Position numbers and translations under genes: made by a program
In this document: positions 1-7,480 of the stretch, in pieces
Layout of the letters: each line of letters opens with the position of its first letter
Position numbering within the stretch: position 1 is the first letter of the stretch
Assembly: GCA_030597505.1 (NCBI GenBank)
Contig: JAUVRS010000007.1
Location: forward strand, 1 to 21,832
Direction of reading: 5' to 3'
DNA: 21,832 nt
Source of the DNA: Desulfobacteraceae bacterium
GTDB lineage: Bacteria > Desulfobacterota > DSM-4660 > Desulfatiglandales > Desulfatiglandaceae
Notes under the pieces: generated by a model
What the model was told of the DNA's origin: nothing
Database searches by the model: none
What the model saw: the letters and a program-made list of their open reading frames with translations, nothing else

Positions 1-77
1 GCAACGATCATCATGTTGGATTGATAATACTCAGAAGTCGTGAAGGCGGATCCAACGCCGATAAATTTTATTTTCAT
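1..77 (-). CDS. Probable metallo-beta-lactamase-fold hydrolase, N-terminal fragment
   Basis: Only the first 25 codons are inside the window. The ATG is at 77-75 and the gene runs off the left edge. The peptide opens MKIKFIGVGSAFTTSEYYQS. This resembles the N-terminal beta strand and loop of MBL-fold metal-dependent hydrolases (a short hydrophobic strand, GxGSAF, then a substrate-side loop). The metal-binding HxHxDH motif would lie further on, outside the window, so the family call rests on the N-terminus alone. An in-frame TAA just upstream of the ATG fixes the start. No good Shine-Dalgarno sits directly before it; an AGGAGG lies about 35 bases further up. It follows the nucleotidyl cyclase on the same strand after a 94-base gap with no visible terminator, so it may be the last gene of the chemosensory operon. 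A role in degrading the cyclic nucleotide is possible but unproven. Confidence 0.6.
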   Translation of the reverse strand, partial: MKIKFIGVGSAFTTSEYYQSNMMIV

Positions 78-171
78 GTATAGTATTTAAGCAAAAGCGT
101 TTGAGGGAAAGGGACCTCCTGAGTTTTTGGGGCTTGCGCGCCACCCATGCCAACTCAACCGCAGTGTATAT

Positions 172-1659
172 TTATTGTTTACTATTGGAGGCTAAAACCC
201 TTTCCAGAAAGTCCACAGCTTCCGGCGGAACCGATGTAAAATGAGCCCTGAAAGTGTGGGAAGATTCGGAGGGCTCCTCTATGACTTTGGCATAAAGATC
301 TGAGGTGATCTCCTTCGCCTCGCTGTCAAACAGGGAAATCTTAATATTATCCAATTTGTGGGTTTCCACTTCAGTCTGTATCTCTGAACAACTGGTCATC
401 ACACCGACCATTTTGGCCTCATGCGAATCCTTGGCAGCATGTTTTCCCGAAAGAAGAACAAACCTGATGTCCAAAGGGGTTGCCAGTTCCACCAGTTCAA
501 CTGATTTTTTTTCAGGGAGGAAGAGATCGAACTCTGCCCCGATTCCGCCGACTTCGTAAATTGTGATGGGTTTTTTGACACCTTTAGGCATGACTTCCAT
601 TTGATCGTCTATCCTCAGGATCGGACCGCACTCCTCCATGGTAGTTTCGGAAATCAAAATTTGTCCACCCACCGTATACGACTCAATTCTTGCGGTCAGG
701 TTTACATTGCGTCCCACGACCCCATACTTCATTCTTTTTTTTGAACCGATGTTGCCAACCACCAACTGGCCTGTATTGATGCCGATGCCCTGTTCCACTT
801 TCGGGTACCCTTTCTCCATGCATCGTCTGTTGACCTCGGCCATGGCAAGTTGCATCTCAACGGCGCAGGCAACAGCACGTTTGGCATCGTTGTCTCGCAG
901 AATAGGGGCCCCGAAAATAACAAAGATGGCATCTCCTATAAACTCGTCGATGGTCCCTTGGTACTTCAGGATGACCTCGGTCATAGTTTCCAGGTAGATG
1001 TTGATGATGCTTACCACCTCTTCGGCCGGCAGCCTTTCCCCAATGGAGGTAAACCCGCGGAGGTCGGTCATCATGATAGTGACAAAACGTTTCTCACCGC
1101 CCAATGCCGCTCCTTCGGGTGATTCCAGTATACTGTTGACGATGTCCTCTGATAGATAGCGCCCAAACGTTTTGCGGATAAGTCGGTTGGCTTTTTCAAG
1201 TTGTTCGTGCGCTTCATTTCTTTCCAACAGGTTGATATAGCCCTTTGAATGATAACGGAGACGTGCGATAACCTCCAGTCGATCGGGAAGTTTCACCATG
1301 TAGTCGTTGGCGCCCAGGGCGAATGCCTCTGCTTTGGTTACCGCCTCCTCTTTGCTTGATAAAACAATAAGGGGTACATCCCGAGTGGTCTGGCTGGCAC
1401 GAAAATATCGTACAAGTGTTAACCCGTCGAGTTCAGGCATGACCAGGTCCTGGAGGATTACCGTGGGGGAAATCTTATTAGCCATCTTGATAGCCTGGGT
1501 CGGGTCCTGGCAGAAATGAAAGTCGATGTCGTGTTCTGTTGCCAGCATTCTTCGAAGCGTTTCACCAATTATAGGCTGATCGTCCACCAGAAGCACTGTA
1601 ATCCGGTGCGGCGTAAAGGATACAGAATCAGACATGGTCTTTTCGCTGGTCTCGGTCAT
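172..1659 (-). CDS. Response regulator with class III adenylate/guanylate cyclase output domain
   Basis: This 495-residue cytoplasmic protein is probably the output of the chemosensory operon. Residues about 20-140 form a receiver domain with acidic pocket D26/D27, phosphoacceptor D71 (LQDLVMPELDG), S101 and K123. A short helical linker leads to a class III cyclase homology domain at about 188-372. The metal-binding aspartates are D199 (MTDLRGFTS) and D243 (DEFIGDAIF). The transition-state residues N320 and R324 are present (NVNLTAR), so it should be active. The purine-selecting positions are E239, where adenylyl cyclases usually have Lys, and G313. The Glu favours GTP by analogy with guanylyl cyclases. 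The last 120 residues are an extra domain, possibly a divergent PilZ-like barrel lacking the RxxxR motif. The gene starts 4 bases after the cheB stop, in the position that wspR (REC-GGDEF) holds in Pseudomonas wsp operons. Phosphorylation by the hybrid CheA is inferred. Confidence 0.9.
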   Translation of the reverse strand: MTETSEKTMSDSVSFTPHRITVLLVDDQPIIGETLRRMLATEHDIDFHFCQDPTQAIKMANKISPTVILQDLVMPELDGLTLVRYFRASQTTRDVPLIVLSSKEEAVTKAEAFALGANDYMVKLPDRLEVIARLRYHSKGYINLLERNEAHEQLEKANRLIRKTFGRYLSEDIVNSILESPEGAALGGEKRFVTIMMTDLRGFTSIGERLPAEEVVSIINIYLETMTEVILKYQGTIDEFIGDAIFVIFGAPILRDNDAKRAVACAVEMQLAMAEVNRRCMEKGYPKVEQGIGINTGQLVVGNIGSKKRMKYGVVGRNVNLTARIESYTVGGQILISETTMEECGPILRIDDQMEVMPKGVKKPITIYEVGGIGAEFDLFLPEKKSVELVELATPLDIRFVLLSGKHAAKDSHEAKMVGVMTSCSEIQTEVETHKLDNIKISLFDSEAKEITSDLYAKVIEEPSESSHTFRAHFTSVPPEAVDFLERVLASNSKQ

Positions 1660-1663
1660 TGCT

Positions 1664-2695
1664 CTATCCTATCTGATATGGGCCTTTTCCTAAAGAAAAC
1701 TTTCTCAAAGAACGCAAGATGGCTTGGGCGATTTGGCCAATGGGCAGGATCTCGGCGGCGGCCTCCAGTTCTTTTGCCGCCTTTGGCATGCCGTATACGA
1801 TACTGGTCGTCTTGTCCTGTGCAATGGTATGCCAGCCGATTCGACGGAGGACATCCAGACCTGCTGCTCCGTCCCGTCCCATTCCGGTCAGGAGAACAGC
1901 CACACATTTTTCCGGCCAGTGTTTGGCGACACTTTCAAAAAAGACGTCCACCGAAGGCCGGTAATTACTGCTTCGAGGTTCCTGAGTGTAGGAAAATGTG
2001 TGGCCGGATGTAATCACCAGGTGGTCCCTTGTTCCAGCCACATAAACGGTTCCCCTCTTTGGTCTGTCTCCCTGTGAGGCTAGCCTTACCCTCAAAGACG
2101 TTTGCTGGCCCAACCAATCGGCCAGGCCGGCGGAAAAGGCCTCGTCCACATGTTGAACGATGACGATGGCAGCATTCAAACCTGCCGGGAGGTTTGAGAG
2201 AATTTCCCCAAGGGCCTTTGGCCCACCGGTGGAGGCGCCGATAACAATTAAAGGAGGGATCTGTCCTGCGGGTTTTTCGGCGGGGGTCTTTTGTGCGATC
2301 TTTCCCAGTTTGCGTATCATTTGAATTTTTTTCAGCAGAGCATCCCTGCTGCTTTGCGCTATTGGATCGGTCCCCATTGTAGGCGTATTGATGGCGTCCA
2401 GAGCGCCATGGCCCATTGCTTCAAAGACCTTTGCTGCATTGCCATCTACAGTGGGTGTCACCACCAGGATCGGACACGGAGATTCACTCATTATCCGCCG
2501 GGTGGCTTCAACCCCATCCACTCGGGGCATAACCATGTCCATCAGGATCAGATCGGGTGTATCAACCGCACATTTTTGTATGGCCTCATCACCATCTTGG
2601 GCCACCCAGCATATTTTGTGGCCGGGAACGCTAAGTACGATTTGGCTCAGGGACTCCACGGCTCGCTTTAGATCATTTGCGATGGCGATTTTCAC
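1664..2695 (-). CDS. cheB: CheB protein-glutamate methylesterase, WspF-like
   Basis: This 343-residue receptor methylesterase/deamidase removes methyl groups from receptor glutamates and so opposes CheR. Residues 1-115 are a receiver domain with phosphoacceptor D53 (LMDMVMPRVDG) and T80. The catalytic domain (about 147-330) carries the triad S155 (GASTGGPK), H182 (VQHVDEAF) and D275 (GMGRDGAAG). The N-terminus closely follows the pattern I recall for WspF: it starts IANDLKRAVE, contains CAVDTPDLILMD, and has FEAMGHGALDAINTP where ordinary receivers carry the conserved Lys-Pro. So the acidic pocket has one Asp (N7-D8) and the usual Lys is Thr104. The start is GTG at 2695, 2 bases after the cheA stop, which suggests translational coupling. 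In the Wsp system loss of WspF locks signalling on; a similar adaptation role is expected here. Confidence 0.95.
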   Translation of the reverse strand: MKIAIANDLKRAVESLSQIVLSVPGHKICWVAQDGDEAIQKCAVDTPDLILMDMVMPRVDGVEATRRIMSESPCPILVVTPTVDGNAAKVFEAMGHGALDAINTPTMGTDPIAQSSRDALLKKIQMIRKLGKIAQKTPAEKPAGQIPPLIVIGASTGGPKALGEILSNLPAGLNAAIVIVQHVDEAFSAGLADWLGQQTSLRVRLASQGDRPKRGTVYVAGTRDHLVITSGHTFSYTQEPRSSNYRPSVDVFFESVAKHWPEKCVAVLLTGMGRDGAAGLDVLRRIGWHTIAQDKTTSIVYGMPKAAKELEAAAEILPIGQIAQAILRSLRKFSLGKGPYQIG

Positions 2696-2697
2696 GG

Positions 2698-5511
2698 TCA
2701 GGCTTCTCCGATCAGATCCACAACTGCGTTGATAAAAGAGGCATCCTGGAAGCTGCTCTTGGTAAGATAGTAATTAGCGCCTGCTCGAAGACCACCCAGG
2801 CGGTCCTCCTCTCTGTCTTTATAAGATATGATTATCACGGGCAGTGATTTGAGGGTGGTGTGATTCTTAATGTTGGTTATGAGTTCAATGCCGTTCATTC
2901 CGGGCATATCTACGTCGGATACAACCAGGTCAAAATGACCGGTACGAACGGCATTCCAGCCATCCAACCCGTCCACAGCTATTTCAACCCGGTAGCCATT
3001 GTTTTCCAGGAGTTTCCGTTCTATTTCTCGTACCGTGATGGAATCATCAACCACGAGGACTGATTTTTGGTCTTTTGCCCCAATCTTTTCGGTCGGGGTG
3101 CTTACTTTCCGAAGGCGTCTTCCTGTTAGCAGGTTGTCTATGGAGCGTACCAGATCTTCCACGTCAAAGATCAGGACCGGAGACCCATCCAGCATGATAG
3201 CCACGGCATTAATATCAGGGACCTTTCCAAGTCGGGGGTCAAGGGGGCGCACCACCAGGTCATATTCGCCCAGGAATTTATCCACCAACAGACCGTATGA
3301 GTTTAGCCTGTCGCTGACAACCACCACATGAAATTGGTTTTCTTGGCGTTCAGGTTCGTTTGTGCCAAGTACATCATGCACATTTACCAAGGAGATATTA
3401 TCATCATCAAACTGGAAATACTCTCGATCCTCCACGGTCTGAATATCATCCTGTGAGAGCACCAGGCAGCGGTCGATACGTGCCAGGGGAAATGCGTAGG
3501 GTTCTTTGTCTATCTCAACCAGGAATGTACGGACCACAGACAGGGTCAAGGGCAATTCCAGGTGAAAACTCAGCCCCTCGCCCGGTTTGGATACGGCACG
3601 CACGACACCTCCCACCTCATGGACCATATTGTGGACCACATCCAGGCCAACGCCGCGCCCCGATATCTCTGTAACATTGTTTGCGGTGGAAAAACCTGGC
3701 AGAAACAGGAACTCCATGAGTTCATGTTCGGTTAGTTTTTCGACCATATCTGCGGTGGCCATTTCTTTGCGCAATATGTTCGCCCGCAGCCGGTCCAAAT
3801 CGATTCCGCGACCATCGTCCGAAACGGTGATCATTAGCATCCCCGAGCGATGAACGGCCTCAAGACTCAGGTTTCCTGCCTCGGGTTTCCCAGCGGCTAT
3901 ACGATCTTCAGGGGGTTCTATGCCGTGATCAACAGCATTCCGCAAGAGATGGGTCAGGGGGGCATCCAGTTTTTCCAAAATATCACGATCCACTTCCGTG
4001 GATTTTCCTACTATATCAAATTTTACTTTTTTACCCACCTCCTTGGCGAGATCTCTCATCATCCGGGGAAATCCGCTCACGCCGTCAGCAAAGGGCCGCA
4101 TACGAACGCCGATAACCTCGTGATATAGACGGTCCGAGAGGCTGGCAGAGTTGCTGGTGAACATCTCCAGATCGGTCAATCTGTCAGCCAGGTTTTGGCT
4201 GCACTCCTTGGCCTTCTCCCTTGCGTTGGACAGCAACGCTTTGATGTGTTCCTGGGCGTCCTTTTTGTCCAGGGCGTCTCGTAATTTTTCGAAGATATTA
4301 AACATGTCGATATGATTCTTCTTCAGGTCCAGGAGGGAATTAGAAAATGGAGAGAGCCAGCGTGTATTCACCACCACTTCTCCGGCTTCGCCCATAAGCC
4401 GTTCGATCTTCTCCGCCGTGACCCGCACCATACGGTCTTTGTCCTGTGTGTCTGAGCGGTAGTACGGCTTGGCTTCGCCTGCGCTTTCGGTAACCGCTCT
4501 TTCCTTTTTGCCGTCCAGGGGGACCAGTGCAGGATTATCTGGTGGCTCCACGGGTGGCGGGGGTGGGGCCGTGGTCTGGAGAGCCGCTGAAGGGGGTTCG
4601 GGGGATTCTCCGGTGAGGATTGCAGACAGGCGGGTGACCACCCGGTCAATTTCAGCCTGGTGTTGTGCCAACCACTCTGGAAGGGTTTCCCCAAGGGCAT
4701 CAGAGATTTGGGTGAGGATGTCAACGCCCTCAAAGAGGATATCGATTTGCCCCGGTCCTATAGAGAAATTTCCCTTCTGTGCCCCAACAAAACAATCTTC
4801 CATGGAGTGGGCTATTTTTACGGCCGGATCCAGCTCTACGACACGGGCCCCGCCTTTGATGGAATGGGCTGCGCGCATCATCGGCTCCAGTCTTTCTGTG
4901 GCGGATGGATCGTTTTCCAGTGCCAGCAACCCGTCATTTAGAGCCGTTATATATGTTTCCATCTCTGTTTTGAAGAGATCCAGCATTGATGTATCGGCGA
5001 CAACCGCCTTCGTCGCCGTGGGTGTTTGTTCGGTTCGCTCTGGCGGCGGTGAAGGCGATTTTGACACAGAAGGTTTAGGTGGTCCTTTACCCTCTGTCTG
5101 TAAGATTCCTTCTGTGGCGGAAATAATCTGGTCAATCTCTGTCTGGTGCTGCGTTAACCAATCCTGAAGGGCTTCTCCAAGGATGTCTGAGATCCGGGCC
5201 AGGATGTCAACGTCTTTGAGGAGAATGTCTATCTGGTCCGGCCCTAAAGAGAGGTCTCCCTTTTGTGCCGCAACAAAACACGCTTCCATCGAGTGAGCTA
5301 CTTCTGCGGCCGGATTCAGTTCTATAATGCGGGCCCCGCCTTTGATGGAATGGGCTGCGCGCATCATCGGCTCCAGTCTTTCTGTGGCGGATGGATCGAT
5401 TTTCATGGCTCGCAATCCGTCACCCAGGATCGCCGCATACGTTTCCACTTCGCTGCGAAAAAGATCCATCATTGAAGGATCGATCAAATCGTATCCATTC
5501 TTCTCGGTCAC
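2698..5511 (-). CDS. cheA: Hybrid CheA histidine kinase with two Hpt domains and a receiver, WspE-like
   Basis: This 937-residue kinase is the core of the pathway. Two Hpt domains come first (about 10-135 and 175-298), with phosphorylatable His54 and His216, both in the sequence RAAHSIKGGAR. Proline-rich linkers follow each. There is no obvious P2 domain. After a dimerisation region (about 362-465), the ATPase domain shows the N box (HLLRNAVDHG, 521-530), G1 (DDGRGID, 565-571) and G2 (GRGVGLD, 618-624). A CheW-like domain (about 657-795) is followed by a receiver (about 815-935) with D822/D823, phosphoacceptor D866, S896 and K918. This layout matches WspE, except that Pseudomonas WspE has, as I recall, one Hpt and is shorter. 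The start is GTG at 5511, overlapping the upstream cheW stop by 4 bases. Its likely targets are the CheB and REC-cyclase receivers; its own receiver may act as a phosphate sink. Confidence 0.95.
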   Translation of the reverse strand: MTEKNGYDLIDPSMMDLFRSEVETYAAILGDGLRAMKIDPSATERLEPMMRAAHSIKGGARIIELNPAAEVAHSMEACFVAAQKGDLSLGPDQIDILLKDVDILARISDILGEALQDWLTQHQTEIDQIISATEGILQTEGKGPPKPSVSKSPSPPPERTEQTPTATKAVVADTSMLDLFKTEMETYITALNDGLLALENDPSATERLEPMMRAAHSIKGGARVVELDPAVKIAHSMEDCFVGAQKGNFSIGPGQIDILFEGVDILTQISDALGETLPEWLAQHQAEIDRVVTRLSAILTGESPEPPSAALQTTAPPPPPVEPPDNPALVPLDGKKERAVTESAGEAKPYYRSDTQDKDRMVRVTAEKIERLMGEAGEVVVNTRWLSPFSNSLLDLKKNHIDMFNIFEKLRDALDKKDAQEHIKALLSNAREKAKECSQNLADRLTDLEMFTSNSASLSDRLYHEVIGVRMRPFADGVSGFPRMMRDLAKEVGKKVKFDIVGKSTEVDRDILEKLDAPLTHLLRNAVDHGIEPPEDRIAAGKPEAGNLSLEAVHRSGMLMITVSDDGRGIDLDRLRANILRKEMATADMVEKLTEHELMEFLFLPGFSTANNVTEISGRGVGLDVVHNMVHEVGGVVRAVSKPGEGLSFHLELPLTLSVVRTFLVEIDKEPYAFPLARIDRCLVLSQDDIQTVEDREYFQFDDDNISLVNVHDVLGTNEPERQENQFHVVVVSDRLNSYGLLVDKFLGEYDLVVRPLDPRLGKVPDINAVAIMLDGSPVLIFDVEDLVRSIDNLLTGRRLRKVSTPTEKIGAKDQKSVLVVDDSITVREIERKLLENNGYRVEIAVDGLDGWNAVRTGHFDLVVSDVDMPGMNGIELITNIKNHTTLKSLPVIIISYKDREEDRLGGLRAGANYYLTKSSFQDASFINAVVDLIGEA
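4844..4912. repeat. 69-bp direct repeat, copy 1 (second Hpt domain of cheA)
   Basis: These 69 bases are identical to 5330-5398, 486 bases away (162 codons). They encode the region around His216, including ERLEPMMRAAHSIKGGAR, in the second Hpt domain. Identity at every base, synonymous positions included, is far higher than in the flanking parts of the two domains. Confidence 0.97.
5330..5398. repeat. 69-bp direct repeat, copy 2 (first Hpt domain of cheA)
   Basis: Identical to 4844-4912. It encodes the region around His54 of the first Hpt domain. The offset of 486 bases is an exact multiple of three, so recombination between the copies would delete or add one whole Hpt unit in frame. Confidence 0.97.
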
Positions 5512-6188
5512 TGAATGCTCCTTGCCAGGGTGTAAATCAGCAGTTCATGGTCCAGGAATGCCACATGCTTTTCATCCCACTTGAAGATTCCCTTTGTAAA
5601 GGTCGATTTGGCCTTGGCCACTGTGACGGGTACGTTCCGGAGACGGTCCGGACGGAGATGATGAATTCCGTGAATCTCATCAACGGGGAATACCCACTTT
5701 TCACCATCTTTACTCAACACCATCATCCTTTCATATCTTTGTTGAGTCTCTTTTTCATTGAATGTCTCTGTGTCGAGGCCCAACAGCCTCTGCAGTGAAA
5801 CACATAACTGGATTTCTCCATGTACGTTTATCACCCCCAGAACCGCCAGGTTTTTCCTGTGAGGTATACTGTGTATCAGACCGGGATCTATTATCTCGGC
5901 AAACAGACCGGCCGGGAGCGCCAGCCATTCTCCCTGTATGCGAAAAATAACGACGGACAATGTGCCCGGAAGCTCCTCCTCCTTTTTTTCAACCAATATT
6001 TGGGTCCATTCATCCTTGTACTCTTGGGGGAGATCACGCTCCAGCAGTTTTCTTCCTGCCTGGGTAAAGACCGCGCAATTACGGCACTGGATACCCCGGT
6101 CCAGTTCCGGGCAAGGCGGGGTCTCCCGTCCCCACACCCCGATCCGTTTCCAGCAGTTTTCTTCTTTGAGGATTACCAGATCTTTCAA
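5508..6188 (-). CDS. CheW-family coupling protein, WspD-like, with cysteine-rich N-terminus
   Basis: This 226-residue cytoplasmic scaffold protein should couple receptors to CheA. The CheW domain spans about residues 75-222 and includes the typical LAVLGVINVHGEIQLCVSL strand pair. The N-terminal 60 residues are a separate segment, NCWKRIGVWG then CPEL then CRNCAVF, with cysteines at 12, 26, 35 and 38. This arrangement is what I recall of WspD and related CheW proteins of the alternative-function class, and it separates this protein from the shorter CheW encoded at 7461. The start is TTG at 6188: an AGAAGG sits 7 bases upstream, the codon overlaps the cheR stop, and no better in-frame start is visible. 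The 3' end overlaps cheA by 4 bases. The cysteines could bind a metal or be redox active, which the sequence alone cannot show. Confidence 0.9.
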   Translation of the reverse strand: MKDLVILKEENCWKRIGVWGRETPPCPELDRGIQCRNCAVFTQAGRKLLERDLPQEYKDEWTQILVEKKEEELPGTLSVVIFRIQGEWLALPAGLFAEIIDPGLIHSIPHRKNLAVLGVINVHGEIQLCVSLQRLLGLDTETFNEKETQQRYERMMVLSKDGEKWVFPVDEIHGIHHLRPDRLRNVPVTVAKAKSTFTKGIFKWDEKHVAFLDHELLIYTLARSIQ

Positions 6189-7480
6189 TGGACACCTTCT
6201 TTTCGGCGAAGTCGCTTTACACGCTGTCGCAATTGTGTTGATGTTTTCCCATCGCCCCGGTGCTCTGCAATTAGTGCCAGATGATTCAAGGCATCGTGGT
6301 GTTCGGGATCAAGATAGACGGCTTTTCCAAGCCATTTCTCTGCATCTTCCTCATTGGCCATAGCCAGAAATATCAACCCCTGGAGATAGTGGGCCTGGAC
6401 GTGGGTCGTATCCTGGTCCAATACCTCTCCGCACAATCTGATGGCTTCCTCCAGATCTCCTTTGTCTGCCCGTTGTCGGGCCCTGTCAAGCAACTCCATT
6501 TTTTTGGTTGAGGGCTGTCTCCGGTTTGTCACCGGATATGAATTATTCCCCACAGGGTCCGGGCGTTTGGCGGAACCTGGTATCGTATGAGTTCTGTGAG
6601 CGTGTGAGGCTTTATCGTTTCTGTGACGTCTCCTTTCAAATTTTCCCCGCGGTTTGGGTCGCACAGGCGCTTTTGATACGTCTGAGTCAACAGCTCTGCG
6701 AAATGCAAAAACCCGGGGCTCTTTTATTAATTGGAGCCCAAGAGCGGTAACGAGTGGTCGTTCGGCATGCCCCACAAAGAAGATACCGGTTTTTGCCAGC
6801 AGTCGATCAATGACGCCCATGACTTTTTGTCTTGCCAGAGGGCTCAGATAGATCAGCAGATTGCGACAAAATATAATATCGTAAGGAGAATCTTCTGACA
6901 AAAACTGATTGCTAAGTACATTTTTTCTCAAAAAAAGGACTGTTTTGAGAACAGAAAGGTGCAATTGATACCCGTCGTTTGTTGCATCAAAATACCTCTC
7001 CCGAAACGATACATCATTTCCCCGGAAGGATTCCGGGCCATAAAACCCCAGCCTCGCCTTTCTAACGGCGTTCTTGCTGATATCTGCAGATACGATTGAG
7101 AAACGTTTCTCCGAAAGGCCTGCATCCAGCAAAGCCATGGCAATGGAATAAGGTTCCTCGCCGGTTGAGGATGCGATACTCAAGACCCGGAGCACATTGC
7201 CTTTGTGTTTTGGCAGCCATTTGCGTTTTGCCCAAAGGCCCAGAAAAGTGAATGATTGTCTGTTCCGGAAAAACCATGTTTCCGGAATTACCACTGCCTC
7301 TACCAGTTCATCCCATTCCGCCTTGGACCGCCTGAGAAGACTCAGATAAGCTCTGGTTTCCATGAGCCCGTTGGCACGCATGCGAGCCTGAACAGCCTTC
7401 GCGATGGTTTCCGGGCCAATCGACTCCGGAGAGAGGCCTATCTCTTTTTCTAATAAAGATTCAATATGTTTCCTGGGCAT
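6185..7480 (-). CDS. cheR: CheR-type receptor methyltransferase with C-terminal TPRs, WspC-like
   Basis: This 431-residue protein transfers methyl groups from S-adenosylmethionine to receptor glutamates. Residues about 1-60 form the N-terminal CheR helical domain. The catalytic domain runs from about 62 to 262 with VIPETWFFR (64-72), the SAM-binding loop SIASSTGEEPYS (101-112) and IIFCRNLLIYL (202-212). A basic low-complexity linker rich in Arg, His and Pro follows (about 264-326). About two to three tetratricopeptide repeats (327-420) close the protein, for example AHYLQGLIFLAMANEEDAEK. CheR fused to TPRs is the WspC layout. Known CheR-TPR proteins do not need a receptor pentapeptide tether, and neither receptor here ends in one. 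The ATG at 7480 lies inside the preceding cheW, a 20-base overlap. The 3' end overlaps the next cheW by 4 bases. Confidence 0.93.
   Translation of the reverse strand: MPRKHIESLLEKEIGLSPESIGPETIAKAVQARMRANGLMETRAYLSLLRRSKAEWDELVEAVVIPETWFFRNRQSFTFLGLWAKRKWLPKHKGNVLRVLSIASSTGEEPYSIAMALLDAGLSEKRFSIVSADISKNAVRKARLGFYGPESFRGNDVSFRERYFDATNDGYQLHLSVLKTVLFLRKNVLSNQFLSEDSPYDIIFCRNLLIYLSPLARQKVMGVIDRLLAKTGIFFVGHAERPLVTALGLQLIKEPRVFAFRRAVDSDVSKAPVRPKPRGKFERRRHRNDKASHAHRTHTIPGSAKRPDPVGNNSYPVTNRRQPSTKKMELLDRARQRADKGDLEEAIRLCGEVLDQDTTHVQAHYLQGLIFLAMANEEDAEKWLGKAVYLDPEHHDALNHLALIAEHRGDGKTSTQLRQRVKRLRRKEGVH

Noticed and set aside
112..120. AGGAGGTCC on the minus strand as ribosome site of the MBL-fold gene
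   Set aside because: It is about 35 bases from the ATG, and an in-frame stop lies between, so it cannot serve that start directly.
78..171. Terminator between the REC-cyclase and the MBL-fold gene
   Set aside because: The only GC-rich pairing is short and bulged, and is followed by A rather than T on the coding strand.
4500..4620. Proline-rich repeat region in cheA as a mobile or satellite element
   Set aside because: It is in frame and encodes the flexible linker after the second Hpt domain, as is usual in CheA proteins.
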